Shown in pieces: positions 8,202 to 15,623 of a DNA stretch of 43,715 nt. Position 1 is the first letter of the stretch, and each line of letters opens with the position of its first letter. The stretch spans positions 1 through 43,715 of the forward strand of contig DATKSK010000044.1 of NCBI GenBank assembly GCA_035531755.1, written 5' to 3'. The stretch comes from Acidimicrobiales bacterium. GTDB taxonomy: Bacteria; Actinomycetota; Acidimicrobiia; Acidimicrobiales; UBA8190. The notes under the pieces are model-generated. The model saw nothing but the letters and a program-made list of their open reading frames with translations. It had not been told where the DNA came from and did no database searches. Both the position numbers and the translations under genes were made by a program.

Positions 8202-10317
8202 GCACCGCCGCCGAGCGCACCGTGCCGGGGCCCGACGGGCCCTGCGGCGCGGTCGACGGTGCCGCCGTCGCCGGCCGGCGCCCCGCCTCCACGCGTCGGC
8301 GCGGCATCCGGCTGCGCATGACGCGCATCGACGCCAACAGCCGCCGGCCGTCCTCGGGCCCGGGATGGCGGCCGCCATAGGCGCTCGCCTCCACGACGCC
8401 GGCCAGGGCTTGCCACGTCCCGGACGGGTCGCCGGCCACCTCGTCGATGGCCGCCGCGTACTCCGTCAGGGTCTCGCCGGGGCGCCGCGCCCGCCCGGCG
8501 CGCCGTCCCGCCGCCTCGATGCCCCGGGCGGCCTGTGCCGCCCAGGTCCGCGGGCGGCGCCGGCGCCGCCGCAGCGCCAGGGTCGTGCCCGCCCCGACGC
8601 CGACGACGAGCCCGATGGGCAGCCACGGCAGCCGGGAGAGCACGCCCGCCGCCTCGTGCACCAGCGTCGACCCCGGCGAGGGGTTGGCGAGGGGGACCAC
8701 GGCGGTGGGGTCGAAGCTCCGCCATCCGTAGCCCGGGAACCAGACCTGGACCCAGGCGTGGGCGTCGCGGGCCTGCACGTCGTACAGGTCGGTGATCGGG
8801 TTGTAGGGCCCGGGGACGAATCCCACGGCCTCGCGCGCCGGGATCCCGATCGACCGCAGCATGACGGCCATGGCGGTGGAGATCTGCTCGCAGAAGCCGG
8901 TGCGGTTCCCGAACAGGAACTGGTCGACGGTGTCCTGTCCGGGTCGCAGCGGCGGGATGTCCGTGGCGTAGTGGGTGTGCGTGGCGATCCAGCCGATGAG
9001 GGCCTGGACCTTGTCGTAGGTGGACGGCGCGCGGGCCGCGACGTTCTCGGCCAGCGCCTGCGCCCGGGCGATGCCGGGCGGCAGCTGCAGGTACCGCGCC
9101 CGCAGGCCCGCAGGGTCCTGTGCCGGCCCCGGCGCGGCGCGCAGCTGGTCGGGTGACGGGGTGCTCACGTAGGACTGCACCGTGTAGATGGCGCCGGGCC
9201 CGAGCCCGATGGGGGAGATGAGCGTGCCGGCGTCGGTGGAGAAGAGGTCGCTCGACGGGAACCACACCTCGTGCGCGCTGTCGGCGTGGAACACGAGGTT
9301 GGGCGACGACTGCACGACGTAGAAGGTCTGCAGGTCGCTCTGCGCTCCCACCGGGGCCCGGTCCGGGCCGGGGATGATGAACGGCGATCCCGCCGTCAGC
9401 TGCGACGTCCCGTGCTGTGTCGCCTTCCAGCTGGTGCCGTCCCAGGCGTCGAAGGTCTCTCCCACCCAGTACGACGGGCGCTGGGCTCGCACCCGCATGA
9501 CCACCGTGTCGCCGAGCCCGCCCCGAAGCGCGGTGTCCAGGCGGTTGGCGAAGCCGAGGTATCCCCCCACCCGGCTGGCGCCCGCCCGGCTCCCCGGCTT
9601 GGCGAGCTGCGCCACCCGCCCGTCGCCGGCCAGACCCCCCGGGATCGGGATCTGCGAGCCCGGCCCGGCGTTGGCCGGGAAGTCGATGCGGCCGGCCACG
9701 TGCGGGGCGGGCATCACGACGAGCACGGCGGTGCCCGTCACGGCGACCGACGCGAAGGTGGCGACGAGGCCGCGGGCGCGCAGCCGGCCCCCGTGGCTGG
9801 CCGAGCTCCACATGGCGAGCAGGCCCACGAGGCCGAAGGCCAGCCACGCCAGCACGTACGCCCCGAAGGCGATGTCGATCGCCTGGGCGGCGGCGACGGC
9901 CATGAGGCTCGCCGACCCGGCCAGGGAGAAGGCGAGGTCTCGTCGGGCCGGGACGTCGAAGGCATGCGCCACCTGGACCCACACGAACAGCACGGCGAGG
10001 GGGTTCTCCACCGTGCTCACGTCGTAGATGGCCTGGCCCGTGAGCTGGCGGAAGAACCACACGAAGGCGAGGACGGCCGCCCCGGCGAGGATGGGCTTGA
10101 TCCACCCCATCGGCCGCTGGCGCGTCCGGTACGACAGCACCATGCCCAGGACGACGAGCGTCGTCGAGGCCACCGCCACGCCCCACGACAGCTCGCCCTC
10201 GGCGCGGCACGCGGCGATGCCGGTCACCACCGCCCCCGCGCACGCCAGGCGCAGGGTGATCGAGTGCTCGGGTGGGCCCGGACGGTTGGCGCGCCTGACG
10301 GCGTCGAGCACGCTCAC
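8113..10317 (-). CDS. TgpA-like membrane transglutaminase
   Basis: 734 aa. The N-terminal region (about residues 20-205) carries several membrane helices of the DUF3488/TgpA type. An extracytoplasmic segment and a transglutaminase-like cysteine protease core follow, with catalytic Cys476 (GFCEQIST), His520 (RDAHAWVQVW) and Asp536 (WRSFDPT). Another hydrophobic helix (about 565-582) precedes an Arg-rich cytoplasmic tail with a DUF4129-like part. The GTG start at 10317 overlaps the DUF58 stop (GTGA). It is the third gene of a MoxR-DUF58-transglutaminase operon, a widespread trio whose substrate is not known. The last 89 bases overlap the convergent reductase gene. Confidence 0.9.
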   Translation of the reverse strand: MSVLDAVRRANRPGPPEHSITLRLACAGAVVTGIAACRAEGELSWGVAVASTTLVVLGMVLSYRTRQRPMGWIKPILAGAAVLAFVWFFRQLTGQAIYDVSTVENPLAVLFVWVQVAHAFDVPARRDLAFSLAGSASLMAVAAAQAIDIAFGAYVLAWLAFGLVGLLAMWSSASHGGRLRARGLVATFASVAVTGTAVLVVMPAPHVAGRIDFPANAGPGSQIPIPGGLAGDGRVAQLAKPGSRAGASRVGGYLGFANRLDTALRGGLGDTVVMRVRAQRPSYWVGETFDAWDGTSWKATQHGTSQLTAGSPFIIPGPDRAPVGAQSDLQTFYVVQSSPNLVFHADSAHEVWFPSSDLFSTDAGTLISPIGLGPGAIYTVQSYVSTPSPDQLRAAPGPAQDPAGLRARYLQLPPGIARAQALAENVAARAPSTYDKVQALIGWIATHTHYATDIPPLRPGQDTVDQFLFGNRTGFCEQISTAMAVMLRSIGIPAREAVGFVPGPYNPITDLYDVQARDAHAWVQVWFPGYGWRSFDPTAVVPLANPSPGSTLVHEAAGVLSRLPWLPIGLVVGVGAGTTLALRRRRRRPRTWAAQAARGIEAAGRRAGRARRPGETLTEYAAAIDEVAGDPSGTWQALAGVVEASAYGGRHPGPEDGRRLLASMRVMRSRMPRRRVEAGRRPATAAPSTAPQGPSGPGTVRSAAVLSPAGVPEPRRSSPPPRARGGSPSAGGDG

Positions 10318-11375
10318 CGGCGCCGCGACGATCCCGGGGAGATGCCGGCGGTGTCACCGGTCCGGACGCCCGTGGCCGCGCCGTCGGCCTCGGCGACGGC
10401 GCGCGCCAGTCGCCGCCCCGCCGTGCGGCGGTCACCGACGATCGCCACGGTGCGGCCGTCGTCCTCCGTCGTGACGAGGAGCACCGGTGTCCCCCGGTCG
10501 ACGAGCGCCACGACGGTGCCGAGGGCCCGTTCCGCCACCCGCTCGGCGGCCTCGGGGTCGGCCGGGAGTCGCACGTCCACGGCCAGGGGCTCGGCGGTCG
10601 GCCCCTCCATCTCGCGCACCATCAGCTCGCCGCTGTGGGCCGTGCCCGGCCAGTGCACCCAGCGCCGGTGGTCACCGGGCCGGTAGGGGCGGACGCCGCG
10701 GGGCTCGCCCACCTGCACGGGGGCCCGCTGCATGCCCTCGCCGGCGGTGTCCTGGCGCCCGCGCGGCAGCGGGAGCGGCCGGCCCAGGCGCGGCCCCACG
10801 TGGAGGTGGCGCGGGAGCTCGACCACGCGGGTGCGGCGCCACCACAGCAGGCCGAAGGGAGCGGCGCTGGCGAGCTCCACCACCACGCGGCGGTGCACCC
10901 CGCGCCCCTCGGGCAGGAGCGTCAGGGGCTCGGTCCCGGGTCGGCCGGGCTCGCCATCGCCGGCCAGCGCCCCACCGGGTGCGTGCCCCGGTGCGCCCCG
11001 GTGCGGGCCGCCCGGCCCCACGAACACCTCGGGGCCTGGGGGGTCGAGGGGCGTGGCCCGGACCCGCGTGGTGGTCGCCACCGTCAGGTCGGCCGGCAGG
11101 CCGGCGGTGGCGTCGGCGGGAGCCTCCACCACGGTGATCCGGGCCCGGGCGACCACCACCGCCGGCGCCGCCAGCCCGACGAGCAGCACCCCGGCGAGCA
11201 GGTCGCCCACGGCCTGGACCCATCCGGCACCGCTGTTGTGGGCCACCAGCCACCACGCCAGGAGCACGCCGGCGCAGCTCACCAGGGGGCCGAGGGGCCG
11301 GATGGGGCGCACCCCGCGTCTGCAGCGGCCGCCGCCGCCGCCGGAGGAGCGGGGCCGTGCGGCCCGCCCGGTCAC
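10314..11375 (-). CDS. DUF58 domain protein
   Basis: 353 aa. Two hydrophobic helices near the N-terminus (LVSCAGVLLAWWLVAH and LLAGVLLVGLAAPAVVVA) anchor it in the membrane. The DUF58 signature GVRPYRPGDHRRWVHWPGTA then GELMVREME sits in the middle, and a vWA-like region follows. DUF58 proteins accompany MoxR ATPases and are thought to be remodelled by them. The start is GTG at 11375, overlapping the moxR TGA as GTGA. Its own TGA overlaps the next GTG in the same way. The tight coupling argues for stoichiometric complex formation, which is inference. Confidence 0.88.
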   Translation of the reverse strand: MTGRAARPRSSGGGGGRCRRGVRPIRPLGPLVSCAGVLLAWWLVAHNSGAGWVQAVGDLLAGVLLVGLAAPAVVVARARITVVEAPADATAGLPADLTVATTTRVRATPLDPPGPEVFVGPGGPHRGAPGHAPGGALAGDGEPGRPGTEPLTLLPEGRGVHRRVVVELASAAPFGLLWWRRTRVVELPRHLHVGPRLGRPLPLPRGRQDTAGEGMQRAPVQVGEPRGVRPYRPGDHRRWVHWPGTAHSGELMVREMEGPTAEPLAVDVRLPADPEAAERVAERALGTVVALVDRGTPVLLVTTEDDGRTVAIVGDRRTAGRRLARAVAEADGAATGVRTGDTAGISPGSSRRR

Positions 11376-12442
11376 GGGCGGGGGGCGGGAGTGGTGTCGA
11401 GCAGCGCGCGGACCACGACGACGCCCTGCTCGACGCCCCCGTCGGTGAGGAGGCGGTGCGCCAGGCAGGCGACGCCCACCGCCTTCACGTCGTCGGGGGT
11501 CACGAACGGGCGGCCCGACAGCACGGCGTGGGCCTGGGCCGAACGGATGAGCCAGATGGCGGCGCGCGGGCTCGCACCCAGGCGGACGCCGGTGGCGTTG
11601 CGACTGGCGCGGCACAGGGCCACGGCGTACTCGGCGATGGCCGGCGCCACCTCGACGGACTCGGTGGCGCGTTGTGCGGCGAGCCAGCCCTGCGTGGTGC
11701 ACACCGGGCGCAGCTCCTCGAGCGCGAACCTGCCGCCGCTGTGGCGCACGAGGCGCGCCTCGGTCTCCTCGTCGGGGTAGCCGATCGCCGTCGCCAGCGC
11801 GAACCGGTCGAGCTGGCTCTCCACGAGCGGGTACGTGCCGAGCTGGGAGAAGGGGTTCTGCGTGGCGATGACCAGGTGCGGGCGCGGCAGCGGCCAGGAC
11901 TCGCCGTCCACGCTCACCTGCTGCTCCTCCATGGACTCCAACAGGGCGGCCTGCGTGCGCGGCGGGGTGCGGTTGAGCTCGTCGACCAGCACCACGTGCG
12001 CGAACACCGGGCCCGGGCGGAAGTCCCAGGTCCCCGCGTCGGGGGAGAACACCGACACGCCCGTGACGTCGGACGGCAGGAGGTCGGGGTGTCCCTGCAC
12101 GCGCGACAGCTCGGCCCCGAGCGACACCGCGAGCGCCCGCGCCAGCACGGTCTTGCCCACGCCCGGGACGTCCTCGATGAGCAGGTGGCCGCCCGACAGC
12201 GCGGCAATGGCGGCCGCCGTGAGCGCCCCGGGTGTGCCGAGCAGGACCCGGCTGAGGTTCTCGACGAGGTCGCGCCCGAGGCCGATGGCGGCGTCGAGGT
12301 CGGCGGCGTCGTCGGGGAAGGGGCCCTCGAGCATGCCGGCGAGCGCTCCCACCTGGGGGCCCACACCCGCGCGCCGGCCCCCGGCCACGCCCACGGGGCT
12401 GTCCGAGGTCCCCTGCTGATCCCCGAAGTGGGCGCGCTCCAT
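11372..12442 (-). CDS. MoxR-type AAA+ ATPase
   Basis: 356 aa. Walker A is EDVPGVGKT (90-98) and Walker B is VVLVDELNR (150-158). LLESMEEQQVSVDG, VIATQNPFSQLGTYPLVESQLDRFA and the C-terminal lid are typical of the MoxR/RavA group. It is a cytoplasmic chaperone-like ATPase expected to act on the following DUF58 protein. The ATG at 12442 is preceded by TAACGT with seven bases between (leaderless geometry), so the operon probably has its own promoter inside the gap after the FGGY kinase. Confidence 0.93.
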   Translation of the reverse strand: MERAHFGDQQGTSDSPVGVAGGRRAGVGPQVGALAGMLEGPFPDDAADLDAAIGLGRDLVENLSRVLLGTPGALTAAAIAALSGGHLLIEDVPGVGKTVLARALAVSLGAELSRVQGHPDLLPSDVTGVSVFSPDAGTWDFRPGPVFAHVVLVDELNRTPPRTQAALLESMEEQQVSVDGESWPLPRPHLVIATQNPFSQLGTYPLVESQLDRFALATAIGYPDEETEARLVRHSGGRFALEELRPVCTTQGWLAAQRATESVEVAPAIAEYAVALCRASRNATGVRLGASPRAAIWLIRSAQAHAVLSGRPFVTPDDVKAVGVACLAHRLLTDGGVEQGVVVVRALLDTTPAPRP

Positions 12443-12449
12443 CAGGTCC

Positions 12450-12455
12450 ACGTTA
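12450..12455 (-). promoter_or_regulatory. -10 element of leaderless moxR promoter
   Basis: TAACGT on the minus strand lies seven bases before the moxR ATG. It marks the likely start of the MoxR-DUF58-TgpA transcript, separate from the upstream glpD operon. Confidence 0.5.
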
Positions 12456-12529
12456 TCGGCAGGCCCGCGGCCGTACTGTACGCACCACCAGGGACAACCC
12501 CGCTGACGTGGGCACAACTCGGCCCGCGG

Positions 12530-13987
12530 TCAGAACTCCAGGGTGGACAATTCGGGCACGGCGCGCAGGGCCCGCTGGCGGGCCGCCAACCAGCGCTCGC
12601 GCGCCGCCGCCCGGCGGACGTCGCTCGTCGCGGGCTCGACCACCGCCGAGGGCCGCCAAGCGGCGGCCACGTCGGCTTCGTCGGCCCACGTCCCGATGGC
12701 CATGCCGGCGAGGTAGGCGGCGCCGAGCGTGGTCGCCTCGGTGACCGGCGAAATCTCCACGGGTCGGCCGGTGGCGTCGGCCAGGGCGCGCACGAACGTG
12801 GGGTTGGCCGACATGCCCCCGTCGACGCGCAACGAGGCGATGGTCATGGCCGTGTCGGCCTCCGCCGACTCGAGGAGGTCCGCGCCGCGGTGTGCCACCC
12901 CTTCCAGCACGGCGCGCACCATGTGGGGACGCCCGGTGCCGCGGGTGATCCCGACGAAGGTCCCGCGTGCCCCGAAGTCCCAGGCCGGCGCCCCCATCCC
13001 CAGCAGCGCGGGCACGAACCACACGTCACCGGTGTCGTCGCACTGCACCGCGACCCGGTGGGAGTCCGCCGCGCTGTCGATGATGCCGAGGTCGTCGCGC
13101 AGCCACTCCACGCACATGCCGGCGGAGAGCATGACGGCCTCGACGCCCCAGGTCTTCCTGCCCGACCGCTGCCAGGCGACGATCGGGAACGTCCCGGCGC
13201 CGCCACGCCGGGCGAAGCGGGGGCGGGTCTCGCCCACGCAGAGGTCGAGCATGCCGCCGGTGCCGAACGTGGCCTTGGCCATGCCCGGCCGCGTGCACCC
13301 CTGCCCCACGAGCGACGCCTGCTGGTCGCCGGCGATGCCGCAGATCGGCGGCGCCCCGGGCAGCGCGCTCGCCGCCCCCACCGCGCCCGACGAGTCGACG
13401 ATGGCGGGGAGCACGCCGCGCGGGATGCGCAGTGCCTCGAGCATGGCGTCGTCCCATGCCGACCCGTCACCGCCCACCATCCCGGTGATCCCGGCGTTGG
13501 TGGCGTCGGTGACGTGGACGGTTCCCCGCGACAGCGTCCACGCCACCCACGTGTCCACCGTGCCGAAGCACAGGTCGCGGGCGCGCTCGGGATCGGCCAT
13601 GTCGAGGAGCATGGCGAGCTTGGTCGCCGACTCGTTCGGCGCCACCCGTATGCCCTGGTCCCGGAGGGCCAGGCAGGTGCCCACGGTGCGCAGGTCCTGC
13701 CACCCGATGCCCGGGCCGACGGGTTCCCCGCTGACGCGGTCCCACACGATGGTCGAGCCCCGCTGGTTGGCGATGCCCACGGCGTCGACCGGGCCACCGG
13801 CCTGCACCACCGTGCCCGCCACGTCGAGCACGGCGGCCGCCATGACGGCCGCGTCGAACTCGACGAAGCCCGGCGCCGGCGACGAGGGCAGCACCGGCAC
13901 GTGCCGGACGTGGGCGACGGTCCCGTCGGGCTCGACCACCCCGGCGCGGACGCCCGAGGTGCCCACGTCGACCACGAGGATGCTCAC
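12530..13987 (-). CDS. FGGY-family carbohydrate kinase, non-canonical
   Basis: 485 aa sugar or polyol kinase with the actin-like fold. The N-terminal phosphate loop is DVGTSG (7-12). GIANQRGSTIVWD (71-83), GIAGDQQASLVGQG and the C-terminal LRVDGGMSANPTFVRALAD are family motifs. In glycerol kinases the NQRET motif supplies Arg and Glu contacts to glycerol. Here it reads NQRGS, so the Glu is missing. A true GlpK with NQRET is at 41178. The substrate is therefore likely not plain glycerol. It follows the AGPS-like oxidase and GlpD in one operon, suggesting a C3 or glycerol-derived substrate such as dihydroxyacetone. GTG start at 13987, with TAGGAGGG upstream. Confidence 0.85.
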   Translation of the reverse strand: MSILVVDVGTSGVRAGVVEPDGTVAHVRHVPVLPSSPAPGFVEFDAAVMAAAVLDVAGTVVQAGGPVDAVGIANQRGSTIVWDRVSGEPVGPGIGWQDLRTVGTCLALRDQGIRVAPNESATKLAMLLDMADPERARDLCFGTVDTWVAWTLSRGTVHVTDATNAGITGMVGGDGSAWDDAMLEALRIPRGVLPAIVDSSGAVGAASALPGAPPICGIAGDQQASLVGQGCTRPGMAKATFGTGGMLDLCVGETRPRFARRGGAGTFPIVAWQRSGRKTWGVEAVMLSAGMCVEWLRDDLGIIDSAADSHRVAVQCDDTGDVWFVPALLGMGAPAWDFGARGTFVGITRGTGRPHMVRAVLEGVAHRGADLLESAEADTAMTIASLRVDGGMSANPTFVRALADATGRPVEISPVTEATTLGAAYLAGMAIGTWADEADVAAAWRPSAVVEPATSDVRRAAARERWLAARQRALRAVPELSTLEF

Positions 13988-14017
13988 GACGCCCGCCCTC
14001 CTACCGGTCGCGCCGGC

Positions 14018-15586
14018 TCACGGCCAGTGGACCTCGCCGAAGGGCGAGGGCAGGCCGAGCTTCCCGGGATTGAGGATGCCGCGGGGATCGAGCGCGTTCT
14101 TGAGGTCGACGAGCACGTCGAACGCGCCTCCCAGGGCCTCCGCCACGAACCGCCCCCGGTTCAGGCCGATGCCGTGGTGGTGGCTGATGGCCCCCCCGTG
14201 GGCCCGCACGGTGTCCATGACGACGCGCCACGCCGCCGCGTAGTAGCGCTCGGCCCAGGCGTCGGCCGCGTCGATCCCCGACGGGTCGTCGTCCGGCGGG
14301 TCGTCGCCCGGCGGGCCGTCGGTGCCGGCGGCCTCGGGCATCCGCCCGGCGAAGGTGAAGTACAGGCAGGCGCCGTCGACATAGGCGTGCGACTGGTGGG
14401 CCGACGCCGCCAGGGTGCCGTCGAGGTCCTGCAGCGCGGCCACGCAGGCGGCGTAGATGCCCGGCAGCGACGACCAGCGCGCCGCGATCTCGATGGTGTC
14501 GACCACGATGCCGGCGCGGTACAAGGGGGCCAGCGCCGAGACGTCGTTGCGGTGCCCCACCCACCGCTGCACGAGGGCCTCGTCGAGGGCGGTCGCGCCC
14601 CCCGACGCGCACTCGGCCTCGACGATCCGCAGCGTGGCGTCGAGCAGGCCCTTGTCGGCCTCGTCGAGGACCACGAGGACGCAGTGGTCGCCGGACTCGA
14701 AGTTCCGGGCCGACTCGACGTGGTCGTAGAGGCGCAGGACCGCCGGGGTGCCGCCGCGGCGCAGGATGCGCCGGCAGGCGTCGAGCCCGTCGGCGAAGCC
14801 CGGAAACCCGAACGCCCGCCGGCCTTCGGCGGCGGCCACGGGGTGGAGGCGCAGCTGCGCCTCGGTGATCACGCCCAGGACCCCCTCGGAGCCGACGAAC
14901 ACCTGGGTCAGGTCGGGGCCCACCGCGGCGCGCGGCCCTGTCCCCGAGGTGCGGATCAGGCGACCGTCGGCCAGGGCGACCTCGAGCCCGGCCACCATGT
15001 CCTCGATCTTGCCGTAGCGGGTGGAGTACTGCCCCGCGCCGCGGCAGGCCACCCAGCCCCCGACGGTGGACAGGTCCATCGACTGCGGCCAGTGGCCGAG
15101 CGTCGTGCCCGTGGCCCGCAGCGCCACCTCCAGGTCGGGGCCGAACGTGCCGGGGCGCACGTCGGCGAGCAGCGACGTCGTGTCCACGTCGACCACGCCC
15201 GCCAGGCCGCACAGGTCGAGGGCCACGCCCCCGAACACCGGGACGCTGGCGCCGCACACCCCGGAACGTCCTGCGATGGCCGTCACCGGCACGCGGGCGT
15301 CGTGGCAGGCGGCGAGCACCGCGGCCACCTGGTCGGCATCCGTGGGCCGCGCCACGGCGCCCGGACGGGCCGGCACCGCGCCGCGCATCGCCCACCGGAT
15401 GGCGAGCGGCCACCAGTCGCGGCCGGCCTCGGTGCGATCGGCGTCCTCGACGGTGACGTGGGCGCACACCGACCGCAACCGCTCGAGCAGGTGGTCGCCC
15501 ACGGGCACGCGCGGGCCGAGCAGGTGGTCGGTGACCTCGCCGGGGGCGGCGTCGACCGGTGTCACCGGGGTGGGCACGGTCGTCAT
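14018..15586 (-). CDS. FAD-linked oxidase, alkyldihydroxyacetonephosphate synthase-like
   Basis: 522 aa VAO/PCMH-fold flavoprotein. The FAD-binding half has ARPGAVARPTDADQVAAVL, TAIAGRSGVCGASVP and SMDLSTVGGWVACRGAG followed by YGKIEDMV, which is the AGPS-type pattern. The C-terminal half has YVDGACLYFTFAGR and the triple histidine HHHGIGLNR (469-471 for HHH), as in AGPS, where these residues form the active site. AGPS exchanges the acyl group of acyl-DHAP for a fatty alcohol in ether-lipid synthesis. Relatives such as D-lactate/glycolate oxidases differ in these motifs. It resembles M. tuberculosis Rv2251, which sits near glpD1. Of three ATGACGACCGTGCC copies, only the third (ATG 15586) opens the long frame. 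Confidence 0.82.
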   Translation of the reverse strand: MTTVPTPVTPVDAAPGEVTDHLLGPRVPVGDHLLERLRSVCAHVTVEDADRTEAGRDWWPLAIRWAMRGAVPARPGAVARPTDADQVAAVLAACHDARVPVTAIAGRSGVCGASVPVFGGVALDLCGLAGVVDVDTTSLLADVRPGTFGPDLEVALRATGTTLGHWPQSMDLSTVGGWVACRGAGQYSTRYGKIEDMVAGLEVALADGRLIRTSGTGPRAAVGPDLTQVFVGSEGVLGVITEAQLRLHPVAAAEGRRAFGFPGFADGLDACRRILRRGGTPAVLRLYDHVESARNFESGDHCVLVVLDEADKGLLDATLRIVEAECASGGATALDEALVQRWVGHRNDVSALAPLYRAGIVVDTIEIAARWSSLPGIYAACVAALQDLDGTLAASAHQSHAYVDGACLYFTFAGRMPEAAGTDGPPGDDPPDDDPSGIDAADAWAERYYAAAWRVVMDTVRAHGGAISHHHGIGLNRGRFVAEALGGAFDVLVDLKNALDPRGILNPGKLGLPSPFGEVHWP

Positions 15587-15600
15587 GGCACGGTCGTCAT
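15583..15600 (-). CDS. Mini-cistron 2 (5 codons) coupled to the AGPS-like gene
   Basis: ATG ACG ACC GTG CCA TGA encodes MTTVP. The ATG at 15600 overlaps the stop of mini-cistron 1, and its TGA overlaps the true start at 15586 (ATGA). It is probably a by-product of a tandem duplication of the start region. Translation is not proven. Confidence 0.3.
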   Translation of the reverse strand: MTTVP

Positions 15601-15623
15601 GGCACGGTGGGCACGGTCGTCAT
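15597..15623 (-). CDS. Mini-cistron 1 (8 codons) coupled to glpD
   Basis: It encodes MTTVPTVP. The ATG at 15623 overlaps the glpD TGA (ATGA), and its stop overlaps the ATG of mini-cistron 2. A ribosome finishing glpD could reinitiate here, then twice more, before reaching the AGPS-like start. Translation is not proven. Confidence 0.3.
   Translation of the reverse strand: MTTVPTVP

Noticed and set aside
15597-15623. ATG at 15623 or 15600 as the start of the AGPS-like enzyme
   Set aside because: Both frames stop after eight and five codons. Only ATG 15586 opens the enzyme.
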